This document shows positions 8,054-17,764 of a DNA stretch of 64,000 nucleotides, in pieces. Made by a program: the position numbers and the translations under genes. The notes under the pieces are model-generated. The model worked only from the letters and a program-made list of their open reading frames with translations. It was not told the origin of the DNA and made no database searches. The stretch lies in the NCBI GenBank assembly GCA_045541375.1, contig JAZQJB010000108.1, positions 10,100 through 74,099 on the forward strand, in the 5' to 3' direction. Within the stretch, counting starts at the first letter, position 1. Every line of letters starts with the position of its first letter. The stretch is from CAG-390 sp045541375. Lineage in GTDB: Bacteria; Bacillota; Clostridia; Oscillospirales; CAG-272.

Positions 8054-9184
8054 ATGATCTACAAGGAATTTAAGGGCAAAAAGCTTTCCGCACTCGGTAT
8101 GGGATGCATGAGACTTCCCACTTACGGAGAGGATAAGACCATCGACGAGGCGAAGGCCGCCGAGATGTTCGACTATGCGATCAAGAACGGTATAAATTAT
8201 TTTGATACGGCCTGGGGCTATCACGACGGCAAGAGTGAGCTTGTCGTTGGCAAGCTGCTCGAAAAGTATCCCCGCGAGAGCTTTTATCTCGCGTCGAAAT
8301 TTCCGGGATACTCAAAGGAGACTTGGGGCAGAGCAAAGGAGATATTTGAAAAACAGCTTGAAAAGTGCCGCGTCGATCATTTTGATTTCTATCTTATTCA
8401 TAACGTCAGCGAAGGCAATATCGACGCATATCTTGACGAAAAATACGGCGACGTAATGTATTTCGTCAAAATGCGCGAGGAGGGCAAGATCGGTCATCTC
8501 GGTTTTTCCACTCACGCAAACCTCGAAAATATGCGCCGTTTCCTCGACAAATACGGTAAATATATGGAATTCTGCCAGATACAGCTCAACTGGCTCGACT
8601 GGCGTCTTCAGAAGGCAGAGGCAAAGGTTGCAATGATGAAGGAATACGGCGATATTCCCGTTTGGGTAATGGAGCCCGTTCGCGGCGGTAAGCTTGCAAC
8701 CCTGGATGAGGCTTACGCAAAGCAGCTTCAGGCGCACAGAGAGGATGAAAGCATCCCCGCGTGGGCGTTCAGATTTATTCAAAGCATTCCCGAGGTCTGC
8801 GTGACTCTTTCGGGTATGTCCGATTTTGAGCAGGTAAAGGCAAATATCAAAACCTTCTCCGAGGAAAAGCCTCTGAGTGGGGACGAGTGGAATACTCTTA
8901 TGTCGATCGCAGACAGTATGGTCGGCAGAAAGACTCTTAATTGTACCGCCTGCAGATATTGTACCACATATTGTCCCCAGGGACTTGACATTCCCCGCAT
9001 CATCGAGCATTATAACGAGCACACCGTTTCGGGCAGAAGCGAGGTCTCGCCGAGAATGATCGCTTCCTATGCCGAAGATAAGCTTCCCACTGCTTGTATC
9101 GGTTGCCGCTCCTGCGAGGAGGTCTGCCCGCAGAATATCGAGATCTCCGAGATGATGTCTGATTTTGCGGCAAAGATCAAATAA
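8054..9184 (+). CDS. aldo/keto reductase with C-terminal double 4Fe-4S domain
   Basis: 376 aa. The N-terminal 270 residues form an AKR barrel: LGMGCMRLPTYG, the catalytic FDTAWGYHDG with Asp/Tyr, and HFDFYLIHN containing the conserved His. The C-terminus has two CxxCxxCxxxCP clusters (CTACRYCTTYCP and CIGCRSCEEVCP) that would hold two 4Fe-4S centres, suggesting electron transfer from a ferredoxin-like partner rather than plain NADPH. This fusion is common in anaerobes. It has a clear promoter at 7970 and is 2 bases from malQ, so it probably shares its message. Confidence 0.93.
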   Translation: MIYKEFKGKKLSALGMGCMRLPTYGEDKTIDEAKAAEMFDYAIKNGINYFDTAWGYHDGKSELVVGKLLEKYPRESFYLASKFPGYSKETWGRAKEIFEKQLEKCRVDHFDFYLIHNVSEGNIDAYLDEKYGDVMYFVKMREEGKIGHLGFSTHANLENMRRFLDKYGKYMEFCQIQLNWLDWRLQKAEAKVAMMKEYGDIPVWVMEPVRGGKLATLDEAYAKQLQAHREDESIPAWAFRFIQSIPEVCVTLSGMSDFEQVKANIKTFSEEKPLSGDEWNTLMSIADSMVGRKTLNCTACRYCTTYCPQGLDIPRIIEHYNEHTVSGRSEVSPRMIASYAEDKLPTACIGCRSCEEVCPQNIEISEMMSDFAAKIK

Positions 9185-9186
9185 AA

Positions 9187-10623
9187 ATGAAAAGATCAAG
9201 CGGAGTGCTTATGCACGTTTCTTCCCTTTGGGGAGAATATTCCGAGGGCTCTTTCGGCGAGGCGGCGCGCGAGTGGATCGACCTGCTTGCCGATTGCGGC
9301 TTTACCTATTGGCAGACTTTGCCTTTCTGCCTTCCCGATGAGGCAAATTCGCCCTATAAATCATACAGCGCGTTCAGCGGCAACCCGTTTTTCATCGATC
9401 TGCCCCTGCTTTGCGAGGTAGGACTCATCACCCGTTCCGAGCTTGAAGCGGCAAGGCAGAAAACGCCGTATTATTGCGAATTCGACAGATTGAACGAGGA
9501 GAGAATGGCTCTCCTTGCCCGCGCCTCGAAGCGTATGACGAATTACGCGCCCGTTGAGGAGTTTATGAAAACTCACCCCGGTGTCGAGCTCTTTTGCCGC
9601 TTTATGGCGCTCAAAAAGGCAAACGGCGGTAAGGAATGGATCGAATGGACGGTAGACGTTCCCGACGAAGATGAGCTCAGAACCTGGTATTTTGCGCAGT
9701 TTGCATTTTTCACTCAATGGGCGGAGATCAAGGCTTATGCGAACAAAAAAGGAATAAAGATCATCGGTGATATTCCGATATACGTGGCGCACGACAGCGC
9801 TGATGTCTGGGGCGCACCCGAGCAGTTTCTGCTTGATGAGGACGGCTCACCCTCTGCGGTCGCGGGAGTCCCGCCCGATTATTTTGCAGAAGACGGTCAG
9901 CTTTGGGGCAATCCCCTTTATAATTGGGGGCTTATGAAAAAAGACGGCTATTCCTGGTGGAGAAGCCGTATGGAATTTATGCTCGAGATCTTCGACGGCG
10001 TCCGCATCGACCATTTCCGCGGCTTCGAGGCATTTTACAGCATTCCGGCAGGTGAGAAGACAGCCAAAAACGGCAAATGGGTCAAGGGTCCCGGCATCGA
10101 ACTTATAAACGCCATCAAGCCTCTTTGCGAAGGAAGAATGATAATCGCAGAGGATCTTGGTGATATTACCCCCGAGGTCGAGAAGCTTGTTTCCGACAGT
10201 GGATTCCCGGGAATGCGAGTGCTCCAATTTGGCTTCCTTTCTGAGGATGACTGCCCTCACACTCCCCATAATTATCCCGCAAACTCGGTTGCCTATACGG
10301 GTACGCACGATAACAACACCCTTCTCGGCTTTGTTTGGGATATGGACGGAGGATCTCGCCGCCGTGTGTTTGATTATTGCGGCTACCGTGGCGACAACCT
10401 CGACGAAAGCTACGACTACCTCCTGCGTACGATGTTTGCAAGCCACGCCGATACACTCATCATACCCGTTCAGGATATGCTTCTTTTCGGTTCGGACACG
10501 CGCATCAATAAGCCCGGCATCGCCGAGGGCAACTGGTCGTATCGTGTGACAAAGGAACAATTTTGGCGCATCGATCGGGAAAAGTTCAAATATTATAACC
10601 GCCTCTACGGCAGAAAGAAATAA
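9187..10623 (+). CDS. malQ: 4-alpha-glucanotransferase (amylomaltase)
   Basis: 478 aa, GH77 length. The start MKRSSGVLMHVSSL matches the family N-terminus. Core motifs are GDIPIYVAHDSADVW, GVPPDYFAEDGQLWGNP, the nucleophile in VRIDHFRGFEAF, the acid/base Glu in IIAEDLGDITPEV, and YTGTHDNNT. It transfers glucan segments between malto-oligosaccharides in the cytoplasm and works in glycogen/starch breakdown. There is no strong ribosome site upstream, consistent with coupling to the gene ending 3 bases before. The neighbouring GH38 mannosidase suggests a general glycan-use cluster. Confidence 0.95.
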   Translation: MKRSSGVLMHVSSLWGEYSEGSFGEAAREWIDLLADCGFTYWQTLPFCLPDEANSPYKSYSAFSGNPFFIDLPLLCEVGLITRSELEAARQKTPYYCEFDRLNEERMALLARASKRMTNYAPVEEFMKTHPGVELFCRFMALKKANGGKEWIEWTVDVPDEDELRTWYFAQFAFFTQWAEIKAYANKKGIKIIGDIPIYVAHDSADVWGAPEQFLLDEDGSPSAVAGVPPDYFAEDGQLWGNPLYNWGLMKKDGYSWWRSRMEFMLEIFDGVRIDHFRGFEAFYSIPAGEKTAKNGKWVKGPGIELINAIKPLCEGRMIIAEDLGDITPEVEKLVSDSGFPGMRVLQFGFLSEDDCPHTPHNYPANSVAYTGTHDNNTLLGFVWDMDGGSRRRVFDYCGYRGDNLDESYDYLLRTMFASHADTLIIPVQDMLLFGSDTRINKPGIAEGNWSYRVTKEQFWRIDREKFKYYNRLYGRKK

Positions 10624-10625
10624 TT

Positions 10626-13600
10626 ATGGATTATAAGCTTCAAAAGATCAGAAGATACTTCGATATAATCAAAGGCTGCAGATGGAAGAATACCCAAAAG
10701 GCAGAGAATATTCTTGTCTGCCCTTGCGATTACAAAACAGACAACACCCCGCCCGCACTTTCCGAATTCGTTCCCTTTGAAAACGGCGACGAATGGGGCA
10801 CGGGCAACGACAGCCACGCTTGGTTCCGTCTCGAAGCACATTCGGACGAGGAAAACAGATATATTTTCGTCGAGACCAACAAATCGGGTTGGGATGCTTC
10901 AAACCCGCAGTTCATCGTTTACGTAAACGGCGAGATGCGCCAGGGAGTTGACGTCAACCACCGCGAAGTCCTTCTCGGCGATTGCGGTGACGCAGAGATC
11001 TATCTCTATGCCTACACGGGACCGAAGATCGACAAAGCACGTCTTTTCGTAACCTTCCGCACTCTTGACGCGGAGGTTGACGGGCTTTATTACGATATGT
11101 TCTACCCCCTGTATATGCTCGATTACCTCGCGCCCGACAGCGCGGAGTACGGTCATATCCATCATTTCCTCTACCGTACAGTATCGATGCTCGAGCTTTA
11201 CGAGATCGGTTCGGATGAATTCCTTGACTCGGTCAGAAAGGCAAGAGAATATCTGAAAACCGAGCTTTACGAGAATTATTGCCGCGAGCAAACGGCAAAA
11301 TGCATCTGCATCGGTCACACGCATATTGACTGCGCGTGGAAGTGGACACTCAAACAGACCCGCGAGAAGGTTCAGCGTTCATTTTCAACCGTTCTCGAGC
11401 TTATGAAGCGTTATCCCGAATATAAATTCATGTCATCGCAGGCATTCCTTTATAAAAATCTCAAAGAAGAAGCGCCCGAGGTCTATGCCGCGGTCGCGCA
11501 AAAGATCAAAGAGGGAAGATGGGAATGCGAAGGCGCGATGTGGGTCGAGGCGGATTGCAACTTGTCCTCGGGCGAAAGCCTTGTCCGTCAGGTGATGTAC
11601 GGTAAGCGATTCTTTAAGGATGAATTCGGCGTTGATAACCGTGTTCTCTGGCTTCCCGACGTTTTCGGATATTCCGCAGCACTCCCGCAGATACTCCGTA
11701 AGTGCGGCGTTGATTGGTTCGTCACCTCGAAGATCAGCTGGAATGACAAAAACAAGATGCCTTGCGACACCTTCGCGTGGAAGGGCATCGACGGTACTTC
11801 GATCAACAGCTATTTCCTAACAGCGACCAATACCCAGAATATGAAGCGCCCCGAGCAGCTCAAAAATCACGAGTACCATACCACCACGTACAATGCCAAC
11901 ACCTACCCGACACAGATCGCGGGTACTTACGAGCGTTATCAGCAAAAGAATCTGAATGACGAAGCTCTCGTCACCTTCGGCTACGGCGACGGCGGCGGAG
12001 GACCTACCTCGGAGTATATCGAGCTCCTTCGCAGAAGCGAAAAGGGAATTCCCGGCTCTCCGCAGACAAGGATCGAATTTGCGGGCGATTTCCTCCGCAG
12101 ACTCGAAAAGAAGATAGAGAGCAACCCCGAGCTTCCCACGTGGCAGGGCGAGCTTTATCTTGAATTCCACCGCGGCACTTACACCACAATGGCGGATAAC
12201 AAGAAGGGCAACCGTAAGGCGGAATTTCTTTACGAAAACGCCGAGCTTCTCGGTGTGACTGCAAAGACTCTCTTTGGTGATACCTTCCCCGCAGAAAAGC
12301 TCCGCAGTGGCTGGGAGATGATCCTCACCAATCAGTTCCACGATATTATCCCCGGCTCCTCGATCAAGGAAGTTTACGACCAAAGCAAGATCGACTACGG
12401 CGTGATCCACGGAATCGGAAACGAGATTGCAAACGGAATCCGCGAAAAGATCGCATCGTCGCTTGACAAAAAGCACGGCTACGTTGTTTTCAACCCCAAC
12501 GCGTTTGAAGGCGAAGGCTTCGTTGAAATTGACGGCAAGGCGGCTTATGTAAAGGGAATCGCACAGAAGGGCTATTCAGTTGCGAATGATTTCGTTACCG
12601 AAAACAGCGTTTCCATCAACGGAAACAAGGTTGAAACCGACCGCCGTTGCGTCACCTTCGATGACGCTTGGCAAATCGTTTCGGTATATGACAAGAAGGC
12701 GGAAAGAGAACTTATAAAGGCGGGCAATGTTGCCAACGAGCTCCGCATCCACGCGGATTATCCGCCCTACTACGATGCTTGGGAGTGGAGCCAGTATAAC
12801 TCGACAGAGTACAGAACGATAACCGACGTTTCCGACGTTCGCGTGATAGACAACGGCGCAAAGCGCGGAATAAGGATCACCCGTAAATACGGCTCATCCA
12901 CCATCGTTCAGACGGTTTGGTTCAACGATTTCTCTGCACAGATCGACTTTGAAACTCAAGTCGATTGGCACGAAAGCCACAAGATGCTCAAGGCTGTATT
13001 TCCCGTGGACATTCTTGCCGACAAGGCGACCTACGACATCCAATTCGGAAGCATCGAGCGTCCCACTCACAAGAATACAAGCTGGGATGAGGCAAAGTTC
13101 GAGGTCTGTGCGCATAAATACGCCGATCTTTCGGACGGCGGCTACGGTGTGTCGTTGATGAACGACTGCAAGTACGGATACGACATCCACGATGGTGTTA
13201 TGCAGATCTCGTTGCTGCGTTCTACAAAGGATCCCAACCCCGAGGCAGATATGGGCGAACACAGCTTCACCTATTCGCTCTATCCTCACGAAGGCGCTCT
13301 CCGCGACAGCGATACGGTAAAACGCGCGTATATGCTCAACGTTCCCCTGATCGCACTTCCCGCAAGCGGTGACGCGGATATTATTCCCACCGAATTTTCC
13401 GCGATCTCCCTCGACTGCGAACACGCGGCTTGCGAGACCGTAAAACAAGCCGAGGATGGCGAGGGCACGGTTATTCGTATATACGAATACAAAAATATCC
13501 GCGGAAAGCTTAATATTGCCACCGCGATCCCGTTCAAAAAAGCATATCTTTGCGATATGCTCGAGAACGAGATCTGCGAGCTTCCCGACGAAAACGGCAA

Positions 13601-13652
13601 GATCATTTGCGGCATAAAGGGCTTTGAGATACTTACCGTTAAACTGAAATAA
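10626..13652 (+). CDS. alpha-mannosidase, GH38
   Basis: 1008 aa, full length. The zinc-site motif CIGHTHIDCAWKWTL near residue 228 and the nucleophile motif LWLPDVFGYSAALPQIL near residue 342 are both intact. Downstream QFHDIIPGSS is another GH38 hallmark holding a zinc His/Asp. There is no signal peptide, so it acts in the cytoplasm on imported mannosides. The start is 2 bases after malQ. The roughly 300-residue C-terminal beta domain is normal for the family. Confidence 0.95.
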   Translation: MDYKLQKIRRYFDIIKGCRWKNTQKAENILVCPCDYKTDNTPPALSEFVPFENGDEWGTGNDSHAWFRLEAHSDEENRYIFVETNKSGWDASNPQFIVYVNGEMRQGVDVNHREVLLGDCGDAEIYLYAYTGPKIDKARLFVTFRTLDAEVDGLYYDMFYPLYMLDYLAPDSAEYGHIHHFLYRTVSMLELYEIGSDEFLDSVRKAREYLKTELYENYCREQTAKCICIGHTHIDCAWKWTLKQTREKVQRSFSTVLELMKRYPEYKFMSSQAFLYKNLKEEAPEVYAAVAQKIKEGRWECEGAMWVEADCNLSSGESLVRQVMYGKRFFKDEFGVDNRVLWLPDVFGYSAALPQILRKCGVDWFVTSKISWNDKNKMPCDTFAWKGIDGTSINSYFLTATNTQNMKRPEQLKNHEYHTTTYNANTYPTQIAGTYERYQQKNLNDEALVTFGYGDGGGGPTSEYIELLRRSEKGIPGSPQTRIEFAGDFLRRLEKKIESNPELPTWQGELYLEFHRGTYTTMADNKKGNRKAEFLYENAELLGVTAKTLFGDTFPAEKLRSGWEMILTNQFHDIIPGSSIKEVYDQSKIDYGVIHGIGNEIANGIREKIASSLDKKHGYVVFNPNAFEGEGFVEIDGKAAYVKGIAQKGYSVANDFVTENSVSINGNKVETDRRCVTFDDAWQIVSVYDKKAERELIKAGNVANELRIHADYPPYYDAWEWSQYNSTEYRTITDVSDVRVIDNGAKRGIRITRKYGSSTIVQTVWFNDFSAQIDFETQVDWHESHKMLKAVFPVDILADKATYDIQFGSIERPTHKNTSWDEAKFEVCAHKYADLSDGGYGVSLMNDCKYGYDIHDGVMQISLLRSTKDPNPEADMGEHSFTYSLYPHEGALRDSDTVKRAYMLNVPLIALPASGDADIIPTEFSAISLDCEHAACETVKQAEDGEGTVIRIYEYKNIRGKLNIATAIPFKKAYLCDMLENEICELPDENGKIICGIKGFEILTVKLK

Positions 13653-13678
13653 TCCGCTAAAATTAAAAATTCAAGTAT

Positions 13679-13732
13679 AATTCTCCTTGATTGACAGATA
13701 CTATGCACGTACCCTGAAAATCAAGGAGAATT
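13679..13732 (+). promoter_or_regulatory. inverted repeat covering the spoVT ribosome-binding site
   Basis: A perfect 14-bp inverted repeat (13679-13692 and 13719-13732) with a 26-base spacer. The right arm contains the AAGGAG Shine-Dalgarno of spoVT, so a transcript starting upstream would fold the ribosome site into a stem. Alternatively it could be a DNA operator for an AbrB-type dimer, including SpoVT itself. Which of these is true cannot be told from sequence. Confidence 0.6.
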
Positions 13733-13739
13733 TATATAA

Positions 13740-14300
13740 ATGAAAGCCACAGGAATTGTTAGAAGAATCGATGACCTCGGACGTGTTGTCATTCCCAAAG
13801 AAATAAGAAGAACCATGCGCATCCGCGAGGGCGATCCGCTTGAGATCTACACCGATCGCGAGGGAGAGGTCATCTTCAAAAAATATTCGCCCATTGGCGA
13901 GCTTAACTCTTTTGCAACGCAGTATGCCGAAACGCTCCATAAGACGGGCGAGATCAGCGTTCTTATCTGCGACCGTGATGCGGTCATTGCCGTTTCGGGC
14001 GCGCCGAAAAAGGAATACGTTGACAAGCATATCGCGCCCGAGCTCGAGGTCATCATCGAAAGCCGTCAGCTTTATCTTTACCGCGACGGCGAAACGAAAT
14101 TCGAGCCCATCAACGATAATTGCTCGCATTATATCCGTTGCGCCATGCCGATAATTTCGGAGGGCGACATTCTCGGCTGCGTTGTATCACTCGATTCGAT
14201 CGAGTCCCCCGCACCCAGAATGCCCGAGCACGAAAAGAGCGTCGAGGTCAAACTCGTTCAGACTGCCGCCGCTTTCCTTGGAAAACAGCTTGAGTCTTAA
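13740..14300 (+). CDS. spoVT: stage V sporulation protein T
   Basis: 186 aa. The N-terminal AbrB/MazE swapped-hairpin domain is unmistakable (MKATGIVRRIDDLGRVVIPK and EIRRTMRI, residues 1-52). It is followed by a GAF-like C-terminal domain, the architecture and length of SpoVT. In Bacillus it is a forespore transcription regulator of the sigma-G regulon. Its ribosome site lies within the right arm of the 14-bp inverted repeat at 13679-13732. A terminator follows at 14305. Confidence 0.95.
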   Translation: MKATGIVRRIDDLGRVVIPKEIRRTMRIREGDPLEIYTDREGEVIFKKYSPIGELNSFATQYAETLHKTGEISVLICDRDAVIAVSGAPKKEYVDKHIAPELEVIIESRQLYLYRDGETKFEPINDNCSHYIRCAMPIISEGDILGCVVSLDSIESPAPRMPEHEKSVEVKLVQTAAAFLGKQLES

Positions 14301-14304
14301 AACT

Positions 14305-14335
14305 AATGCCGATCCCTGCGGGTATCGGCATTTTT
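14305..14335 (+). terminator. terminator after spoVT
   Basis: A 12-base stem with one mismatch (14305-14316 with 14321-14332, loop TGCG) followed by TTTTT. It closes the spoVT transcription unit. Confidence 0.8.
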
Positions 14336-14401
14336 ATATTGACTTTTTTCTGCAATTGTGATAAAATTAGTCTATCAATTATTTTGGGAGGAAACACGAA
14401 A

Positions 14402-16732
14402 ATGCTTTCGATTCTTCGCAGATACACATCTTTGTTTTTAGCTTTGTGTATGCTTTTGACTCTTATCGCCTGCACGGCGGAGATTCCCGAGGAAACAACG
14501 GCTGAGCCTGTGATCACCGAACCCGAGGTGACCGAGCCGATCGAGGAGGTCGTTGAGACCTTCGATATCATCAAGGACGGCAAGTCGCTCTTTACCGTCA
14601 TCCGCCCCGAAAAAGCCACGCAGGCGAATATCCGCGCGGCTATTACGATCAACAACCATATAAAGGATAACGGCGTTGAGTCGAAGATCTCCGACTGGGG
14701 CGACAAGACCGGAGAAGTCCCCGAGATACTTGTCGGCAATACCAAGTATTTCCCTGAGGATGCGCTCGAGGGTATTGATATTATGGCTCTCGGTATGGAT
14801 GGCTTCGTTATCAAGCATTACGGCAACAAGATCCTCATCGTTGGAAACAACGATACTGCCCTGATCGATGCCGCTGAATACTTCATCACAAATTTTCTTG
14901 ACATTAAAGGAGGCAAAACAGCTATGCCGAAGGATTATTGCCATATCGAAAGCCAAGGGCTTTTCCTTTCCGAACTTAAGCTCGGCGGAATCGATATTTC
15001 CGAATTTGCGCTCGCTTGCGATGCAGGATTTGAAGAGCCGGCTACTTACGTAAAAGAGCTTGTAAAAACAAAATGCGGTGTAGAGCTTTCGGACACCGGA
15101 GAGAAGAAGATACTCCTCACCGCTGACGGCGCAAAGCCACACGCTGTAACCGCGGATATGGAGAACGGAGATCTTGTTATAAGAGCTGAAGATTTTGAAG
15201 CTATGAAGAAGGCTGTCGTATGCTTCTGGTATGAAAATATTGCGTATTCTCTCGGATCCTTCGATCTTCCCGCAGATACCGCATATTACCGTGATCTTGA
15301 TCAAACGATCTTTTACAGTGACTATGGTGTAACCCAATCCGACAGCGTTTGCTGCCGCGAGCAGATCTATGATGTGCACGCCAAGGCTAATGAAAAAGGC
15401 TACAAGGTCTTTGCCGATTACGGCGCGAAGTACTATATCGCTTCGGTCGGAAGGTCTGTTATTATCGACACCGACGTCGAATGGGGCAACGCACAGTTCA
15501 CTATCGACGATTCGCAAGTCACGCCCGATAAGCGCGGAAACTGGATATTCACCCTCCTCGAGCGTACCGATTCATATAAGATCGACAGCATCAAAACGCT
15601 TTCGCGCGATATGACTAATCTTGGTGTCACCTTCCCGCAAAGCTCCATCGTCACTTTCTACGATGACAAATCCACTCACTATGTTCGTTATGGCGGAAAT
15701 GCTGACAACGGTCAGACAAAGCGCGATAGCGTTGTCGTCGATAAGAACGGCAATATCGATATGGAAGCACCGCTTATGTGGGATTTTGACAATATCTCCT
15801 CAATAACCGTTCTGCCCATCGAGGAAGAAACGCGCTACATCAGCGGCGGCATCTTCACAACTATTGCAAATCAGGCACCCTCAGAGTATACGTATTACGC
15901 CCGCGGACTCAAGATAAACCGTTCAAATACCGTTCTCAACGGTATGAAGCACTATATCACGGGCGAAGGACCGACAGGCGCGCCTTATAATGGCTTCCTT
16001 TCGGTAAATAATTGCGCGTATGTCACAGTCAAAAACTGCGTGTTTACGGGTCACAAGACATATCAGAGTCCCACAACGGCAATGGGCTCGTATGACATCG
16101 GAATGGGCAATGCGATCTCGGTATTCTTTATCAACTGCACCCAGGCAAACGACATAAACGACAGCAAATATTGGGGCGTTTCGGGCACTAACTATTGTAA
16201 GAACTTTGTTTATGACGGTTGTATTCTTTCGAGATTTGATGCGCATAAGGGCGTTGCAAATGCCGCGATAAAGAACTCCGTCATCGGTCACGCGGGTGCA
16301 AGCATAATCGGATACGGCACGTTATTGATCGAGAATTCCACATTCTTTACCAACAAGATCATCAATCTCCGCAGCGACTACGGAAGCTCTTGGGAGGGCG
16401 ACATCATCATCAGAAACTGCACGATTTCTCCCGTAACGCAATCCGATATTACCGTTATTACCGGAAGCAACAAGGGTGAGCATGATTTCGGTTATCCTTG
16501 CTATGCGGGAATCAACGTGCTGATCGACGGCTTGACTATCGAAAACGCAAAGAAAGCTTATATTTTCGCAAATCTCAATTCAAATTGCAAGAGCGCGGAT
16601 TATGTTCCGAAATATCCCTTCTATGCACCTCAAAAGGTCACTGTAAAGAATATTAATACAACGCTCAAAGAAGGACTCGGGGTTTCCGCGAACGAATATC
16701 TCTTTGCGAAGACAGAGTTCATATACGAATAA
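14402..16732 (+). CDS. large secreted lipoprotein with right-handed beta-helix region
   Basis: About 776 aa. A signal peptide with lipobox LIAC (Cys24) is followed by a linker rich in Glu, Pro, Thr and Val. The region at about residues 510-680 shows short repeats typical of pectate-lyase-like beta-helices (VTVKNCVFTG, AIKNSVIGHAG, IIRNCTIS). The start used is ATG 14402, preceded by GGGAGG and giving a clean signal peptide; the open frame extends upstream without a ribosome site. It may bind or cleave a polysaccharide at the cell surface, but no catalytic residues can be assigned. A strong terminator follows. Confidence 0.8.
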   Translation: MLSILRRYTSLFLALCMLLTLIACTAEIPEETTAEPVITEPEVTEPIEEVVETFDIIKDGKSLFTVIRPEKATQANIRAAITINNHIKDNGVESKISDWGDKTGEVPEILVGNTKYFPEDALEGIDIMALGMDGFVIKHYGNKILIVGNNDTALIDAAEYFITNFLDIKGGKTAMPKDYCHIESQGLFLSELKLGGIDISEFALACDAGFEEPATYVKELVKTKCGVELSDTGEKKILLTADGAKPHAVTADMENGDLVIRAEDFEAMKKAVVCFWYENIAYSLGSFDLPADTAYYRDLDQTIFYSDYGVTQSDSVCCREQIYDVHAKANEKGYKVFADYGAKYYIASVGRSVIIDTDVEWGNAQFTIDDSQVTPDKRGNWIFTLLERTDSYKIDSIKTLSRDMTNLGVTFPQSSIVTFYDDKSTHYVRYGGNADNGQTKRDSVVVDKNGNIDMEAPLMWDFDNISSITVLPIEEETRYISGGIFTTIANQAPSEYTYYARGLKINRSNTVLNGMKHYITGEGPTGAPYNGFLSVNNCAYVTVKNCVFTGHKTYQSPTTAMGSYDIGMGNAISVFFINCTQANDINDSKYWGVSGTNYCKNFVYDGCILSRFDAHKGVANAAIKNSVIGHAGASIIGYGTLLIENSTFFTNKIINLRSDYGSSWEGDIIIRNCTISPVTQSDITVITGSNKGEHDFGYPCYAGINVLIDGLTIENAKKAYIFANLNSNCKSADYVPKYPFYAPQKVTVKNINTTLKEGLGVSANEYLFAKTEFIYE

Positions 16733-16739
16733 GATTTCT

Positions 16740-16767
16740 GCCGCCCCAGATTGGGGCGGCTTTTTTT
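16740..16767 (+). terminator. intrinsic terminator after the beta-helix lipoprotein
   Basis: Nine-bp GC-rich stem (16740-16748 with 16752-16760, loop GAT) followed by seven T residues. Confidence 0.93.
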
Positions 16768-16797
16768 GATATATTTTTTGCTGTTTACAAAAAGGTC

Positions 16798-16826
16798 TTG
16801 ATTTATTGTCGAAATTATATTATAAT
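16798..16826 (+). promoter_or_regulatory. sigma-A promoter of the galU operon
   Basis: TTGATT at 16798-16803 and TATAAT at 16821-16826 with a 17-base spacer, 35 bases upstream of galU. A second TATAAT-like hexamer near 16840 is a possible alternative. Confidence 0.7.
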
Positions 16827-16860
16827 TATACCAAGTATAGTATAATGCGAGGAGTATGCC

Positions 16861-17754
16861 ATGCAGACAACCAAAGTTCGCAAAGCCGTTATTCCCGCGG
16901 CGGGGCTCGGCACGCGAATGCTTCCGATAGCTCGCGCCGTCCCAAAGGAAATATTGCCGATAGTTGACCGCCCCGCAATCTCGTATCTCGTTGAGGAAGC
17001 GGCAAGATCGGGCATCACCGATGTTCTGATCATAACCGGCAGAAACAAAGACGCGATAGAGGATTATTTTGATTATTCACCCGAATATGAGGGCTATTTT
17101 ACCTCCAAGGGCAGGGAAGAAGAGATCGAAAAGATCAGGGCGACCGCAGAGCCTCTCGGCGTGCGCGTTTATTTCCTACGTCAGAAGATCACTCGCGGTC
17201 TTGGTCACGCGATCGGATGCGCGCGCAATTTCGTCGGTGACGAGCCCTTTGCCATCCTTTACGGTGACGATATTATCTTTTCGGAAAAGCCCGTTGTGGC
17301 GCAGATGATCGAAACCTTCGAAAAATACGGCAGATCCGTCTGCGGAGTCAAGGAAGTTCCCACCGAGCTCGTCAAAAAATATTGCTCGCTCAAGACCCAC
17401 CCCATTGAGGGAAGCGATCACGAATTTTTCGTTGACGATATGATCGAAAAGCCGAAGACCGATGCCGAGATCTTTTCGAATTATTCGATCCTCGGCAGAG
17501 TTCTCGTCACCCCCGATATATTCGACATCATAGACGCGACTCCACCCGGCGCGGGCGGTGAGATACAGCTCACCGATGCGATCGCGACAATTGCTCGCAG
17601 AGAGGGCGTGACCGCTCTTGATTTCGAGGGCAAACGCTTTGATCTCGGCTCAAAACTCGGATTCCTCGAGGCAAACGTCACCGCCGCACTCGAGCACCCC
17701 GAGGTGGCAGACCGATTCAAAGAATTCTTAACCGATCTTGTAAATAAAATGTGA
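16861..17754 (+). CDS. galU: UTP-glucose-1-phosphate uridylyltransferase
   Basis: 297 aa, standard length. The nucleotide-binding loop PAAGLGTRMLPIARAVPKE, with the pyrophosphorylase K-E signature, sits at residues 12-30. The metal-binding ILYGDDI and the sugar site FEGKRFDLGSKLG are present. It makes UDP-glucose for glycolipid and wall polysaccharide synthesis. The start follows GAGGAG. The next gene begins 10 bases later. Confidence 0.96.
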   Translation: MQTTKVRKAVIPAAGLGTRMLPIARAVPKEILPIVDRPAISYLVEEAARSGITDVLIITGRNKDAIEDYFDYSPEYEGYFTSKGREEEIEKIRATAEPLGVRVYFLRQKITRGLGHAIGCARNFVGDEPFAILYGDDIIFSEKPVVAQMIETFEKYGRSVCGVKEVPTELVKKYCSLKTHPIEGSDHEFFVDDMIEKPKTDAEIFSNYSILGRVLVTPDIFDIIDATPPGAGGEIQLTDAIATIARREGVTALDFEGKRFDLGSKLGFLEANVTAALEHPEVADRFKEFLTDLVNKM

Positions 17755-17764
17755 GGATATAAAA

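Noticed and set aside
13679..13732. Intrinsic terminator of the GH38 operon
   Set aside because: The 26-base spacer and lack of a U-tract after the right arm do not fit; the right arm holds a ribosome site instead.
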